From a bacterium (GTDB taxonomy: Bacteria; Sumerlaeota; Sumerlaeia; SLMS01): a DNA stretch of 64,000 bases. Positions 7,955 through 19,800 of the stretch are shown here, piece by piece (positions within the stretch are counted from its first letter, which is position 1; every line of letters begins with the position of its first letter). The stretch lies in NCBI GenBank assembly GCA_016125005.1, contig WGMQ01000003.1, positions 82,833 through 146,832 on the forward strand, read 5' to 3'. Position numbers and translations under genes: made by a program. The notes under the pieces are model-generated. The model saw only the letters and a list, made by a program, of their open reading frames with translations. It was not told the origin of the DNA and ran no database searches.

Positions 7955-10236
7955 AGCATGTCCTGCGGATCGATGTCGACTGACAGGCGCGTCGTCGCGC
8001 CCGGGCGCCATTGTTCATCGGCAAGGGAGCGCGAAAGCAAGGCCGCGATGGGGCGATGGGTGGCGCAACGAAGCAGCACGCGCTGCCGGAAGCGGCCGGC
8101 GAGCCGCTCTACCGGCGCAGGCTGCGGTCCGAGCACTACGGGGCGTGGCGCATCGACCTGATTAACCCGACGCCGCAGGATCGTCGCCAGTGTCCTCGCC
8201 GCGTGAATCGCGCGTGCGCGGTCACTGTCGCTGATCGTCAGTGCCGCAAGTCGCTCCACGGGCGGAAAGCGCAGCTTCCGCCGCTTCTCCATCTCGAATC
8301 GGAAGAAGCCCTCATAGTCGTGCTTTGCCGCCATCTGGATTCCTGCATGGCGCGGCATGTAGGTTTGCAAAAGCACCTCGCCCATATCCTTGCGTCCGGC
8401 GCGACCAGCGACCTGCATGAGCAGCGAGAACACACGCTCTTCCGCCCGGAAGTCCGGTATATACAGCCCCACGTCTGCCAGGATCACACCGACCAGCGTC
8501 ACTCGCTCCAGGTGCAGGCCCTTGGCGATCATCTGCGTGCCGAGGATGATCTGCGCCTCGCCGCTAACCATCTCTTGCCAGGCCTTGAGCCACGCTTGCC
8601 GTCCGCCAACAGTGTCCTGGTCAAGACGCAGAATCTTCGCATCCGGAAAGTGACGCGCAAGGGCCTCCTCGATGCGCTGCGTTCCTGCGCCGAGGGCCAC
8701 CAGACCGTCCTCTCCGCACTCAGGGCACTTCTCCGGATAGTCGTGATAGGTACCGCAAAAATGGCATCGCAACGTGGCGTCATTGCGCTCCAGCGGCCCC
8801 GGGAAAAGCTCCAGCTCAAGGTCCTCGTTCTTCTTTCCCCGCCCGCGCCGATGGATCGTCAGCACGATGTCGTCGTCGTTGCAGCGCGCCACCCAGCGGC
8901 AGTTGGAGCACATCAGGAAGTTCGAGAATCCGCGCCGGTTAAGGAACACAATGGACTGTTCGCCGCGAGCCAGCCGCTCGCGAATTCCCGCGAGGAGTTC
9001 CTCGGAAAACAGCGTGAAGCCGGCCTCGGGATTCTGAATGGCCTCACGCCCCAGAGAGACAATCTTCACCTCCGGAAGCTGCAATCCCGTGGGTCGGGTC
9101 GCCAGCCGCAGGAGTGCGTACTTCCCCTTCACCGCATTGTCGTAGCTCTCCAGCGACGGCGTGGCTGAGCCGAGCACGACCGGTATAGACAGTCGACTGG
9201 CGCGTACCACCAGAAGATCCCGCGCGTGATAGCGGGGCGACTCGCCTTGCTTGTAGGAGGACTCGTGCTCCTCGTCGACGATGACGATGCCGAGGTTCGG
9301 CAACGGCGCAAACGCGGCTGAACGCGCGCCGATCACCAGACGCACGCGGCCAGCGCGGATCTTCTCCCACAGGATGCGCTTTTCAAGGCGCGTCATCTGC
9401 GAGTGAAAGACGCCGATCTCCTCCTGAAATCTCCGCGCGAATCGATCGACTGTCTGCGGCGTGAGTGCAATTTCCGGTACCAGGCACAGTGCAGTGCGGC
9501 CATGTGCGAACGCCTCCTCGATCAGCCGGAGATAAACCTCCGTCTTGCCGCTTCCCGTGATGCCGTGCAGCAGCGACACGCCGAAGCGCCCCTCGCGAAT
9601 CAATATCGTGACCGCGTCGACGGCGACCTGCTGTTCATCGGCCAGTATCGGTTTGCTGTCGGGCGGTGGAAGGGGGACGGCGAAGTCCTCCGGCATCGTT
9701 TCCTTGGCGCGGAGAAAGCCGACCTCGGTGAGCTTCTTTGCGACCGCGGCGGAACAATGGCCCGCCTCGGCGATGGCCGCCACCGAGTCGAACTCCTCGC
9801 TGCGATGGTCCTGAAGATGATCGGCGGCCTCGCGCTGCCGCGGCGTCAACTTGCCGCCGGACCAATGTTCGTCCACCTGCCAACTGATGCGTGCCCGCGC
9901 CTCCGTATCGCTGAAACCGATCATGGATGCGGTCGCCAACGCCTCGCCCAGGCCGCACAGATAGTAGTCCGAAAGCCAACGGCAGAGGCCGATGATTTCG
10001 CTATCCAGCACGAACGCGCCCGACACGCGGCGGGCCACAGGGCGGAGCTTGAACATGGCCGCGGGATCGAGTGGCGGATCGAGCTGCACCACGCAGCCGA
10101 TCTCCGTCTTCGAGGCGAGCGGCACTTCCACCAGCGCCCCGACTTCCATGTCAGGCGCAAGCTCCGGCGGCACCTCGTAGGCGTAAGGTTCACGCATTGG
10201 CCTGTTGAGCGCCACGCTGACAAGTCTCGGGGTCAC
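7951..10236 (-). CDS. priA: Primosomal protein N' (replication restart helicase PriA)
   Basis: Superfamily 2 DNA helicase that reloads the replisome at collapsed forks. The 761-residue product shows the N-terminal 3'-DNA-binding region, Walker A HGITGSGKTEVYL, motif II DEEH (VIVDEEHESSYKQ), the zinc-binding cysteine clusters (CSNC...C and CHFC...CPEC) and the C-terminal helicase motifs GTQMIAKGLHL and QVAGRAGRKDMGEV. Length is typical. The GTG start at 10236 overlaps the dprA stop as GTGA, and its stop overlaps the GT9 start. priA beside dprA gives a DNA-handling pair at the head of the chain. A GTCTATAC octamer lies at 9183. Confidence 0.95.
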   Translation of the reverse strand: MTPRLVSVALNRPMREPYAYEVPPELAPDMEVGALVEVPLASKTEIGCVVQLDPPLDPAAMFKLRPVARRVSGAFVLDSEIIGLCRWLSDYYLCGLGEALATASMIGFSDTEARARISWQVDEHWSGGKLTPRQREAADHLQDHRSEEFDSVAAIAEAGHCSAAVAKKLTEVGFLRAKETMPEDFAVPLPPPDSKPILADEQQVAVDAVTILIREGRFGVSLLHGITGSGKTEVYLRLIEEAFAHGRTALCLVPEIALTPQTVDRFARRFQEEIGVFHSQMTRLEKRILWEKIRAGRVRLVIGARSAAFAPLPNLGIVIVDEEHESSYKQGESPRYHARDLLVVRASRLSIPVVLGSATPSLESYDNAVKGKYALLRLATRPTGLQLPEVKIVSLGREAIQNPEAGFTLFSEELLAGIRERLARGEQSIVFLNRRGFSNFLMCSNCRWVARCNDDDIVLTIHRRGRGKKNEDLELELFPGPLERNDATLRCHFCGTYHDYPEKCPECGEDGLVALGAGTQRIEEALARHFPDAKILRLDQDTVGGRQAWLKAWQEMVSGEAQIILGTQMIAKGLHLERVTLVGVILADVGLYIPDFRAEERVFSLLMQVAGRAGRKDMGEVLLQTYMPRHAGIQMAAKHDYEGFFRFEMEKRRKLRFPPVERLAALTISDSDRARAIHAARTLATILRRRVNQVDAPRPVVLGPQPAPVERLAGRFRQRVLLRCATHRPIAALLSRSLADEQWRPGATTRLSVDIDPQDML

Positions 10237-11003
10237 TCGGCGAGTTCTCCGAACAGTGAAAGCTGGGCGCGCTCACCAGCAAGGCGGCGCTCCTCGCTGG
10301 CGCGGGCCTCTGCCACAATCCGCGCGGACAACGCATCGTCCCAACACTGATCCGATTCGAAGGCTATCGCGCCCGCCTGAAGAAGCGCGCCGTGCACCTG
10401 CTCAAGGTCGCCGTCGCGTGCAATGCGTCGATCACGAAGGAGGAAGATCGGCAACCCCAGTTCCCTGGCCTGGCGGACGCAGTGAAACGTGCCGCTGTGG
10501 GCACCGGCCTCCCCCACCACCACCGCGTGCGAGAGCCCGGCGATGAGCCGATTGCGGATCACCGGGGTCGAGCGGGTGATCGGCTGCGACATGCCAAAGG
10601 GGGAAACCATCAGCAGCAATCGATCATTGGAAAGTCGTTCCGTGAGGGTGTGCATCCGATCGAGCCCACCCGCCGCGAGCCCCATCGGCAGCACGGCGAT
10701 GGTGCTTCCGCCGACATCCAGCGCCCCACGATGGCAGGCGTGGTCGATTCCCCGTGCGGCGCCGCTCACGATCACCGCTCCGGCCCGCGCCAGAGAGCCC
10801 GCCAACGCCTCCATGCAGGCCAGGGATCGTTCGCCCGGCTCCCGCGTCCCGATCATGGCAACCCGGAGCGGCGCCGATGCCAGTGTCACATTCCCCGCAT
10901 CGTGAAAGACCGGCCCGAGCCCCGCGCGCACCACAGCCTGAGCCAGCTCCCGCGGGACATCCCGGTCGCTTGTCCGCCGCAGCACCGGATGAAATGGCAT
11001 CAT
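10233..11003 (-). CDS. dprA: DNA-processing protein A (DprA/Smf)
   Basis: DprA binds incoming single-stranded DNA and loads RecA during natural transformation; many non-competent bacteria also keep it. The 256-residue product shows the Rossmann-like core: VAMIGTREPGE, SGAARGIDHACHRGAL, TIAVLPMG, SPFG and RNRLIAGLSHAVVVGEAGAHSGT. It is short against the roughly 300-370 residues usual in model species, with little sequence N-terminal to the core and no clear C-terminal winged-helix domain, so it is a core-only form. It is the first gene of the coupled chain leading to priA. Two adjacent ATGs make the exact start ambiguous by one codon. Confidence 0.88.
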   Translation of the reverse strand: MMPFHPVLRRTSDRDVPRELAQAVVRAGLGPVFHDAGNVTLASAPLRVAMIGTREPGERSLACMEALAGSLARAGAVIVSGAARGIDHACHRGALDVGGSTIAVLPMGLAAGGLDRMHTLTERLSNDRLLLMVSPFGMSQPITRSTPVIRNRLIAGLSHAVVVGEAGAHSGTFHCVRQARELGLPIFLLRDRRIARDGDLEQVHGALLQAGAIAFESDQCWDDALSARIVAEARASEERRLAGERAQLSLFGELAE

Positions 11004-11095
11004 GTGGAGCGCACCTGTCGGGTGAAACGAAAGGCGGCACCTCGCATGTCTTCGGAGGCGCCGCCAAGTCGGGTTCAGGATGAGTGGGGAACTGC

Positions 11096-13879
11096 TTATG
11101 GCGCCGGGGTGAACTCGCGCAGCGTCACTTCGTTCAGGTAGATCGTCGCCGAAGCGTTATCCAGCGGGTCGAAGTTCGCCAGATCGAGCGCGAAACGAAC
11201 GCCCTGGTTCCCCACCGCCGCATTGGTCGGACGGTAGTAGAGGCGGTACTCCTTGCCAGCCACCGTGGTCGGCGTGTTTGAGGCCTCGACGGTCATGCCC
11301 GAGATGTCCATCGTGACCGCCTCGTCATTGTTGCCGGTGATGAGACGCAGGCGGAAGTTCGGGACCTTGGTCGGATCAGACTCGTCGCAGCCCACGCGTG
11401 CGGTCAGCTCATAGACCTTGTCGGCGCTGAGAGCCGTGCCGGTGTTGCCATCTTCGTCCGTGAACTGGAAGAGGGGGCTTTGCCACCACCCGGCGGCGTT
11501 CGTCTGGCCGTTGCCGGAAATGGTGAGCGTCCCGTTGCTGTTGCCAAAGACCGGCTGCGGAAAGTCCGCGATTGGGCCGCTGGAGGTCCATTCGTTCGCC
11601 ACGCCGAATGCCGGGATGGGAACGGCCTGACGGGTTTCCGACTTCGCGCCCGCAGTGAAGTTCGACCAGATGTCGAACGGATTCGGCCGGTAGAAGGTCG
11701 GCGCGTTGACGTACTGGCTGACCTCGGGGTTTACGATCACCGCATTGGGGTAATCGCGGCCTACCGTGTTGGTGTCGCGCAGCAGGTTGTAATAGTCATA
11801 GGAGGGAAGTGTGCGCCGCGAGTGGCGGAGCAATGCCACCATGCCGCCCACGTGGGCAACGGCCGCGGAGGAGCCGGTAAACGGCGCGATCGCGTAGGAC
11901 CCGTCACCATCGAACTGGCTGGTCGAAAGCGTACTGACGCCGGAGTAACTCACCACCGAGGGGGTCTTCTGGTTCAGGTACCACTTCAAGTAGCCGTTGG
12001 ACGACTGGCGACCAGGCCCCGGGGTCAGTCCCGGGATGCTGTCGGCGAGCACATTCAATCCACCGCCGGAAAGATCGATGGCGCCGACCGAGATCACCGG
12101 CGGCAGCGCATCGGCGTTGTTCAGCGGCACGCCGTGGGTCAGGTACTTGACGTCTTCGCCCGCCACGGTGCCTTGGAAGACCATCAGCGTGAAGAGTCGA
12201 CGAGAACTGTCCGCGCTGTTCTTGCGCTTGATGAAGAGCGCATATCGAGTCTCGCCCGGTGTAACGGTGATGCGCTCGTAGGGGAGGCCGGAGTTGCTCT
12301 GGACGTCCACTGAACTGGCAACGATGCTGCCGATCTGGCTGCCCCGAATTTCGTTCAGGTAAAGATCCAAGTCGTCCGTCGCACGGGGATTCGCGTCATC
12401 CCAAACGTCGTCCCAAAGGAGCGCGACGTCGATCACGCCGTTTTGGGGAAGGAGAGTCAGATAGTCATCGCGCACGTCCGCCAAACGGCCCGACGCGAAG
12501 TTATGCACCTTGTTGGCGCTGCTGTCGCCGCGCGGATCGAAGAAGGCATTGATGTAAAGCGGGAAGCGACCGCTGCTGGCTCCGAGGTTTTCGGCGCCTG
12601 CACCCGCGTTCACGGGAGGAGCAGTGTAGTTGCCGGCACTCACCAGATAGACGATATCCTTCGTCTGGGCCAGCACCTGCGCCTCGCGCGAGATGACGCT
12701 GGTGCCATCGAAGCGACCGGCATCGAAGAAGATCATGTTGTCGATGATAACGTCCGCGCCGCGGCGAACCAAAAAGTCGCGTCCTGCACGCAGATTCACC
12801 GTCGTGGTGCCGCTCGCATAGAGCAGTGTGGCCTTCGGGGCGAGATCGTGGACAACTTCGAGGATCGCGGCACCCTCAGGAGCAGTCGCGATACCTGTCG
12901 GATTGTACGACACATTGATGCTCGCGCTCGTACCCTCGAAAATTCGGTCCAAGGCGACCTCGTAATCTCCGAGGAACACGACTGGCGGAGCAGATCCTCC
13001 GACAGAGACTGCCCCGACCGACGTGCCGCTACCGGGATCGTTCAGCTGCACCGTTACGGTGGTGGCCGTCAAGCCGGTGATCGTGACTGTGGTGCCGCGG
13101 AAATTGAAACTGTCTCCTCGGCTGACCGTCTGATACCCGGTGGATGTGTAGGGTGAGGTGGCGACATGAAGGTCAAGAGAGCGCGGAAAGACCTCGATGT
13201 TTCCCAAGTATCCCGCGGTTGGTGCGGGGTCATTGGGATCACCGCCATAGGCAGGCAGATCCCCACTCTGCACGCGCGGATCGGCGTTCGAGCCGATGAT
13301 CTCGTCTTCGGTCACGCCCGAAGGGAAAAACGGGTTGAACAGGCCGTTGGATAGCACACCGACCTGGATGCCGTTTCCGTCCACACCAGCAAAGGTGCGG
13401 AGGAAGGTGGTGGCTAGGAACGCGTCCCCTTCCGTCGTCACGGAACCTGCCGAAGCAATGCCGTAGGACGGGCGCCGAATGCTGCGAACACCCTTCACAT
13501 CGGCGACCGTTTCGACCAGATCCAGGGGAATCCATCCCTGAAGGATCAGGCTTTCACGATCCTCGCCGGTGATTTCCACGCCGAGGGCTTCGATGCTGCT
13601 ACGCACCGTCGCATCCCACTTCTCCAGCCAGATGTAGGCTTCCACCTGATCGTGGTTCGAGCCCTTCAGGTTGACGATCGGGAACGCGCGTTCGGCGTGA
13701 CCGCTGCCGGCAAAGCTCGCACGATCCTGGGCGGACTTCGACCGCAACGTCTTGACGATCGAGGCGAACTCGCTCGTCAGGTGCGGGTGGGCCGCTTCAT
13801 CAGCCCTGCCCGCGGATGGCATGAGCGCCACCGCGGCCAGGAGCAGACTACATCCAATCGGAGACATCATGGAACGCAT
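11096..13879 (-). CDS. Secreted S8 subtilase-like protein with degenerate triad
   Basis: Exported 927-residue protein (signal peptide to about residue 26) with a subtilase domain in the middle. The serine region GSSAAVAHVGG and the oxyanion segment LVSAGN are kept. The aspartate position reads VGVLSNG, an Asn (residue 178) where Asp is expected, and the histidine region reads PEGAAILEVVHDLAP, so the usual His seems replaced by Glu325, as in other subtilase relatives with a DEGxAM-type segment. About 140 residues separate the two, including a beta-rich insert. The C-terminal 200 residues look like a beta-sandwich. Its start overlaps the stop of the giant gene as TGATG, so it is co-translated. 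It may be a binding relative or a divergent protease; activity is doubtful. Confidence 0.75.
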   Translation of the reverse strand: MRSMMSPIGCSLLLAAVALMPSAGRADEAAHPHLTSEFASIVKTLRSKSAQDRASFAGSGHAERAFPIVNLKGSNHDQVEAYIWLEKWDATVRSSIEALGVEITGEDRESLILQGWIPLDLVETVADVKGVRSIRRPSYGIASAGSVTTEGDAFLATTFLRTFAGVDGNGIQVGVLSNGLFNPFFPSGVTEDEIIGSNADPRVQSGDLPAYGGDPNDPAPTAGYLGNIEVFPRSLDLHVATSPYTSTGYQTVSRGDSFNFRGTTVTITGLTATTVTVQLNDPGSGTSVGAVSVGGSAPPVVFLGDYEVALDRIFEGTSASINVSYNPTGIATAPEGAAILEVVHDLAPKATLLYASGTTTVNLRAGRDFLVRRGADVIIDNMIFFDAGRFDGTSVISREAQVLAQTKDIVYLVSAGNYTAPPVNAGAGAENLGASSGRFPLYINAFFDPRGDSSANKVHNFASGRLADVRDDYLTLLPQNGVIDVALLWDDVWDDANPRATDDLDLYLNEIRGSQIGSIVASSVDVQSNSGLPYERITVTPGETRYALFIKRKNSADSSRRLFTLMVFQGTVAGEDVKYLTHGVPLNNADALPPVISVGAIDLSGGGLNVLADSIPGLTPGPGRQSSNGYLKWYLNQKTPSVVSYSGVSTLSTSQFDGDGSYAIAPFTGSSAAVAHVGGMVALLRHSRRTLPSYDYYNLLRDTNTVGRDYPNAVIVNPEVSQYVNAPTFYRPNPFDIWSNFTAGAKSETRQAVPIPAFGVANEWTSSGPIADFPQPVFGNSNGTLTISGNGQTNAAGWWQSPLFQFTDEDGNTGTALSADKVYELTARVGCDESDPTKVPNFRLRLITGNNDEAVTMDISGMTVEASNTPTTVAGKEYRLYYRPTNAAVGNQGVRFALDLANFDPLDNASATIYLNEVTLREFTPAP

Positions 13880-16800
13880 CAGGGAAGTTCTCCGGGGAGA
13901 TTGTTGGTGGAAAGAGGGCTGTCTGTGTCGTAGTTCATCCAGTCACCCACGGTTGACTTGCCCGGATTATCCGTGCCCGAACCAACACCAACCGCGAAGC
14001 CAGACCCGTAGGTGCTGACCGCTGACTGACCATCGGGGTTGAAGACGAACACCTGGCGAAGACCCGGCGAGGCATTGGGCGCCACCGCCACCGTGACGTC
14101 GATGGAGTTCGAGCGAACGATCGGGGCGCCCGTTACCGTGACACCCTGACCGAAGAACACCTCGGCCCCCGACTTGAACGAATTGCCGAGGATTCGGACG
14201 GTGACCGTGCTTCCCTGGGCACCGAACCCGTTCTGCACCGCGACGATGCGCAGCGGTTCGATGATCGGTCCCGTTCCGGGGAGCGGAGCCGCATAGATGC
14301 CGCTGCGCGAGTTGTAACCGCGACCGTCCGTGCGGTTCTCGTAGAGCGCATCCAGACCGCTGAAGATGTCGGAGCCCGACGTGCGGCCTGCTTCGGCGAT
14401 GTACAGGTCCATGTCACCGTCGCCATCCATGTCGAAGAAGCGGATGGCGCGTCCATTACCGTGACCATCGTTGCCGGCGGTCGGAACCAGGGTGGTGGAC
14501 GGGACGGGAAGTTCGGTTGTGCGATTCGCGAAGCTCGGAACACCTGTGGCACGCTGGTTGAAGAAGATGCGCGCCGAGGACTCGGTACGCTGAGCCAGCA
14601 CCGAGACACCGATGTCGTACCAACCGTCGAGGTCAAGGTCCGCCACGTCGGCGCTGTAAACCGCCTCGATGGTTCCGGGAATCGGATCCACCAAGCCACC
14701 GTTGCTCCGGACGAATCCGCCGTTGGCGTTCGTCAGGTAGGCATAGGTACCAGTGGTCGTGAAGATGGCCACGTCCCACGTGGGGTTATAGGTGCCGCTT
14801 GCATCGAGATCGATGTAGCGGGGGGCCCGCTGCGTGACGTAAGTGGAGTTCGGATTTGTCGGATCCACGACAACGTCGGTAACCCGGATGGTAAAGCGAT
14901 CAGACGGCACGTCGAAGACGAGGTCCGCCGCATTCGGCACACCGTTGGCCGCAAGCGTCGTGATCAGGCGAGCGAAGCTGGCCCGCTCCGAGTCCGTCAC
15001 GATGCCGTTGCCGTCACGATCCTCGGTCAGGTCACCATTGCGGCCGAAGTTGGCCACGGCGATCGCACTGCTGGGGATGCGCAGATCAGGCATGCGGTCC
15101 GTTCCGGCGAGCGTGAAGCCCCAGTTCTCCGGATCGGTACGGTTGTTAAGGTCGTTGATGTATAGGAGAACGCGGGTCTCGAGGGTCGGCTGGGCAACTT
15201 CGTTCGCCAGCGCCGAGCGGTTGGCCACCAGCAGGTCCTGATCTCCGTCGCCGTCGACATCGACAAAGACCGCGTCGAAGGTGTCGTCGCGGGCAACTTC
15301 CGTCCCACCACCTGTCAGCAGCGGGAGACGAGCATTTGTCTCGTCGAACAACGAGAAGTCCTTCGGATCGTCGCCGGTCCCGTTGAGACGGTTGAGGAGG
15401 AGGGCGTTCTGGGCACCAAACTCGGTGGCGGCGTTGCAGATGAAGACGTCAACGCGACCATCGCCGTTCGGGTCGCCAAAGACCACACGCCAGCTAAGCT
15501 CGCGCGAGGCGTCCGCGGCAGTCAGGTTCGGATACATCGGGGTTTCCAACTCGGAGTTGCGAACCAGTTCGAAGATGCCCTGGCCGAGCAGCGTCCGGTT
15601 GACCATGTCCGGATCGAAGCCCTCTTCCGACGCAGAAGCCCGTGTCCGGCGCTTCTCGGTGAGCTGGTACTCGATCAGGCTGTTGTAGAACTTCGCAGAT
15701 TGATTCACCATCGTCGGATTGCCGCGGAAAAGGTTCTCCTCGTTGGCATTCCGGTTCAGGAAGATCTGGTTGTTCAGACCGTAGTTAATCTGGAAGAGGT
15801 CGAGGTCGCCGTCACCGTCGAGGTCGATGAACTTAAGATCGCTGGTCGGCAGGTTGAAGCCGAGCAGATCTGTGGCCGGGAAGTTATCGGTCGCCAGCTT
15901 CGGCGCCGGGTTGCCCACCACCGTCGGCAGGAAGTACTGCCCGCCAGGAATGTTCGGACCATGGTTCTTGTGAACGTAAGTGCGGTCACCGGTGAAGGCG
16001 AAAACACCGCCACCACCGACCGCCAAGTCTGGCAGACCGTCGCGATCGATGTCGCCCGCGTCCACGGCGTTGTGCGTGCCGGACGGGCCGGTGATGCTAC
16101 CGCCGCCGCCCGATTCGGTCCGGAAGGTGCGGTCGAACAGGTTCGGGATGCGGGGAGAGACGTCCGTGAACATCGGCTGGTCACTGGTCGACTCGAGATC
16201 GGGCGGGGCAACGACCACGAAGTTCACGAAGAGCTTCATCCCTTGGTTGTTGGTGCCTGCCATCAGGTCGGGATCGCCGTCGTTGTCGATGTCGAACGCT
16301 GCCAGGCAGGTGCCGCTGAAAGGATCCTGACCAGCAAAGACACCGCTCGTGAAGCTGAAGATGTCCAAGCCAAGCGGATCGCGGTTGATGTAGGCGCCGA
16401 TGCCACCGAGCGGATCGAGAATTTCGTCGAAGTACTCGCCGCCGGGACCGTCGCCAACAGTCATGATGTCCTGCAGGCCGTCGATGTTCAAGTCCACCGC
16501 CACCACGTCACGGGTGCGGTAGTCCGCCGCAGCAAGCGGAGTGTCGACGACGAAATGCACCTGATTCACGAGTTCCCCGAACGCGTTGAACAGCGACAGA
16601 CTGGCGCCGCCGCGCAACCCCACCGTGTTGCGGTAGATGATGCCGAAGTTGCCCGGGTTGTTGAGACTGGAGAGGCGATAGAATCCCGTGCCGTTTGCCA
16701 CCACGGCCTCAGGGCTGCCGAGGGACGACAGCGTCGCAACCGCACCTGCGTAGCCCATGGTATCGTAGGTCGCGTAGCGATTGATCTCGTTCACCGTGAT

Positions 16801-19800
16801 GTCAAAGGGTCGACCATCGCCTGCGCCGATCGACGCCGGCAGGGACGTGTTCGGCAGCGGATGCCAAGGCTCCACTCCGTAGACACGATCCATGAAGAAC
16901 CCATCGACCACACCGTCGATGATGGCGCCCACGTTCGGAACACTCGCGGGGACACCATTTTCGTCGAAGATATCCTCGTTGATATACAGGCGATCGTAAC
17001 CTTCGTTGATCACGCGATTGCCCGCGCCGGGAACTTCGTTCGGAGCACGGCCGTTCACGGTGAAGATGTCCGGCCCATACGGTCCCCAGAACGCGCCAAT
17101 CAGTACCTCGTAGGTATTGAAGGCCTCGTCCTCACGGTTTCCACCGGTTCGAGGACCCTGCTGCGGTATGTCCGGGTAACCGGGAGGCATACGGTCAATG
17201 TTGGCGGAGAAGAGCTGGCTACCACTGCCATTACCCGCGCCACCAAACAGACCGTCACGGCCGAGCGTCTCATCGCGGAACCAGAACTTGTCCACACGGC
17301 GCTGGTAAGGATCGCCCGCCGTGACGTTTCGGTCGAACACGTTGGCCACCACGTCACTCGGTCCGGCCATGAACTTGGAGAAGGCATCGGCGGTTCCCAG
17401 CGGAAGCCGGTTGCCGTTGCTGTCCACCAGTTCATTACGGCGGTTGATCAGGATTCGCACGCCGAAGTTCGGGCGGCTGAGGGGCGGTACGAACTCGGTG
17501 TCAGACGGATTCGTGTCCACCAGTTCCTGCGCCGATGCCGAGGCGTCCAGGTCATAGAACCCGAAGTCGGCCGAACGGAATCCGCCGGTCGAATAAAGGT
17601 CAAAGTAGGGCTGGCTGAAGTCGAGATTTCCGTCCGGCGTCGGGTCCGTGGCATTCTGGGCACGGATCGGGAGTACGAGGTCCATGTCGCCGTCCCCATC
17701 GACGTCCACGGCCTTGGCGCCGCGCTCGTCGAAGCGGAAGTACAAGTAGGGTCCGGCAGTGGCGGCGTCCTTGGTGTTCAGCACACCAGGCAGCGCCAGC
17801 TCTGTCACGTCGTCGAAGAAACCATCACCAAGGTCATTGTCATCCGCGTAGGGATGAATGGCGGTGCGGTTCTCGTCGTAGTTGGAGAGGATCGAGGTGA
17901 TTTCGCCTGGGCGCTGGATGATGGCCGCCTGATGCGAGAACATCACGTCAAGGTCGCCGTCCAAATCAAAGTCGAACAGCTGGACGGAGTTGGTGTTGCG
18001 GGAAAGCAGCGGCCGCGGGAAGCGGTCGTCACCGCGGTCGTCCGCCGTGAGATTCACACCGAAGGTCACGTCGCGGAAGAAGCCGATCGGCCCAGTGGGC
18101 AGACCACCATCGCGGTTGAGGAGGATGCGATTGCTGCTGCCGGGGTTGCTGCCCTGGGCAAGCGCCGTCACCACGGCGTCGAGAGCACCATCGGTGTCCA
18201 GGTCGCCAGAGGCAATATCGGTCATGTTCAGGCCACGCAGGCCACTGATGGTACGCGGGTCGAAACGCTCGTTGGAGTCGTCCTGGATCGGCGTCACCCC
18301 GTCCTCGCAGAAGTCGCCAATACCGTTGCCGTCAGCGTCCTCCTGGTTGGGGTTCGGGGTGTCGGGGCAGTTATCCGTGGTGTTCGGGATGCCGTCACCG
18401 TCGCGGTCGTCGTCGCAGACGTCGCCAATGCCATCGCCATCCGCGTCGGCCTGATCCGGATTTGCAATATCGGGGCAATTGTCGGTGGTATCGGGGATAC
18501 CGTCGTCGTCGCGGTCATTGTCGCAGACGTCACCGATGCCGTCGCCGTCGGTGTCTTCCTGAAGCGGGTTGGCGACGTCGGGGCAGTTGTCCTCACGGTC
18601 CACGATGCCATCGCCGTCCTGATCGTTACAGACGTCGCCGATACCGTCGCCATTCAGGTCTTCCTGAAGCGGATTGTAGCTGAGCGGGCAGTTGTCCTCT
18701 TCATTGGAAACGCCGTCGCCATCGATGTCATCGTCGCACTCGTCACCGAGCGCATCGCCGTCGATGTCGCTTTGATCCGGGTTCGGAACCGTCGGACAGT
18801 TATCGATCTGGTCCGGCACTCCGTCCGAGTCAATATCGCCGGCACAAGCATCACCGATGCCGTCGTTGTTGACGTCTTCCTGATCTTCGTTGGGCGTGTA
18901 GGGACAGTTGTCCGCATCGTTCACGATCCCATCGAGATCGTAGTCGTTACCGATATAATTGAGGCGGAAGCCATCGTTCGTGATGATATTGACCGGAGTG
19001 ACGATACCGGTACCAACCGTGATGGTGTAGGGTTCGGCTGGATCATCCGCATAGACTTCACGCGGGACGGTGCGCGGGAAGCCGTTCTCAACGGTACGGA
19101 GGACACGAGTCATCGGATCGTCGAGGCCAACGCGGGTGTAGGCAACGGCGGTGGAGAAGGAAACCTCGCCACCGACGGGAACGGGCTTGTCGAGGAAGCG
19201 CTGAAGGATGCCGCGGTCGACTCGACTGGAGGGTGCATAGCGACCGTCGATGTCCTCATTGCGGGGCTCGATATCCCAGAGACCTTCGTTCAGGGCACGA
19301 TTGCAGTTGAAGAGGAGAAATTCGTCGGGACCCGCCATGCCGTTCACGCCCGAGTTCAGCAGCGCGACGCGGATGAAGGGGGAGTCAAAGCTGTCGTTCC
19401 AAATCACCGGCGAGGAGACGGTGAACTTCGTGTCTTCCTTCACCCAAGTTCCATCAACGAAGAGGTTCGGGTCGCCTTCCGCTCCAATGGAGGAGAAGGT
19501 ATAGAGCCCAAGGCCGACGCGCGCAACGAAGACGCTGTTGATGAAGTTGGCGAGGCCAAACTTCTGGGGCGTCGTGCTCAGGTTGCGGTAGGTCCAGGAA
19601 ACCGTGACGACGCGCTGTTCATCGCTGGCGGGAAAGACGCCGGGAACCGAGAACTCGGGGAGGCTGGTAACCTTGATGACCTGAATGATCTCACCAACCT
19701 GGGCCCCAAAGACGTCAAAAATCGGGTGATTGATTGTCTCGCCGAGGTTGTCCTGAAGCTGGGATGCCGGGTCCAGCGTGGCTGTGGGAACAACACCACC

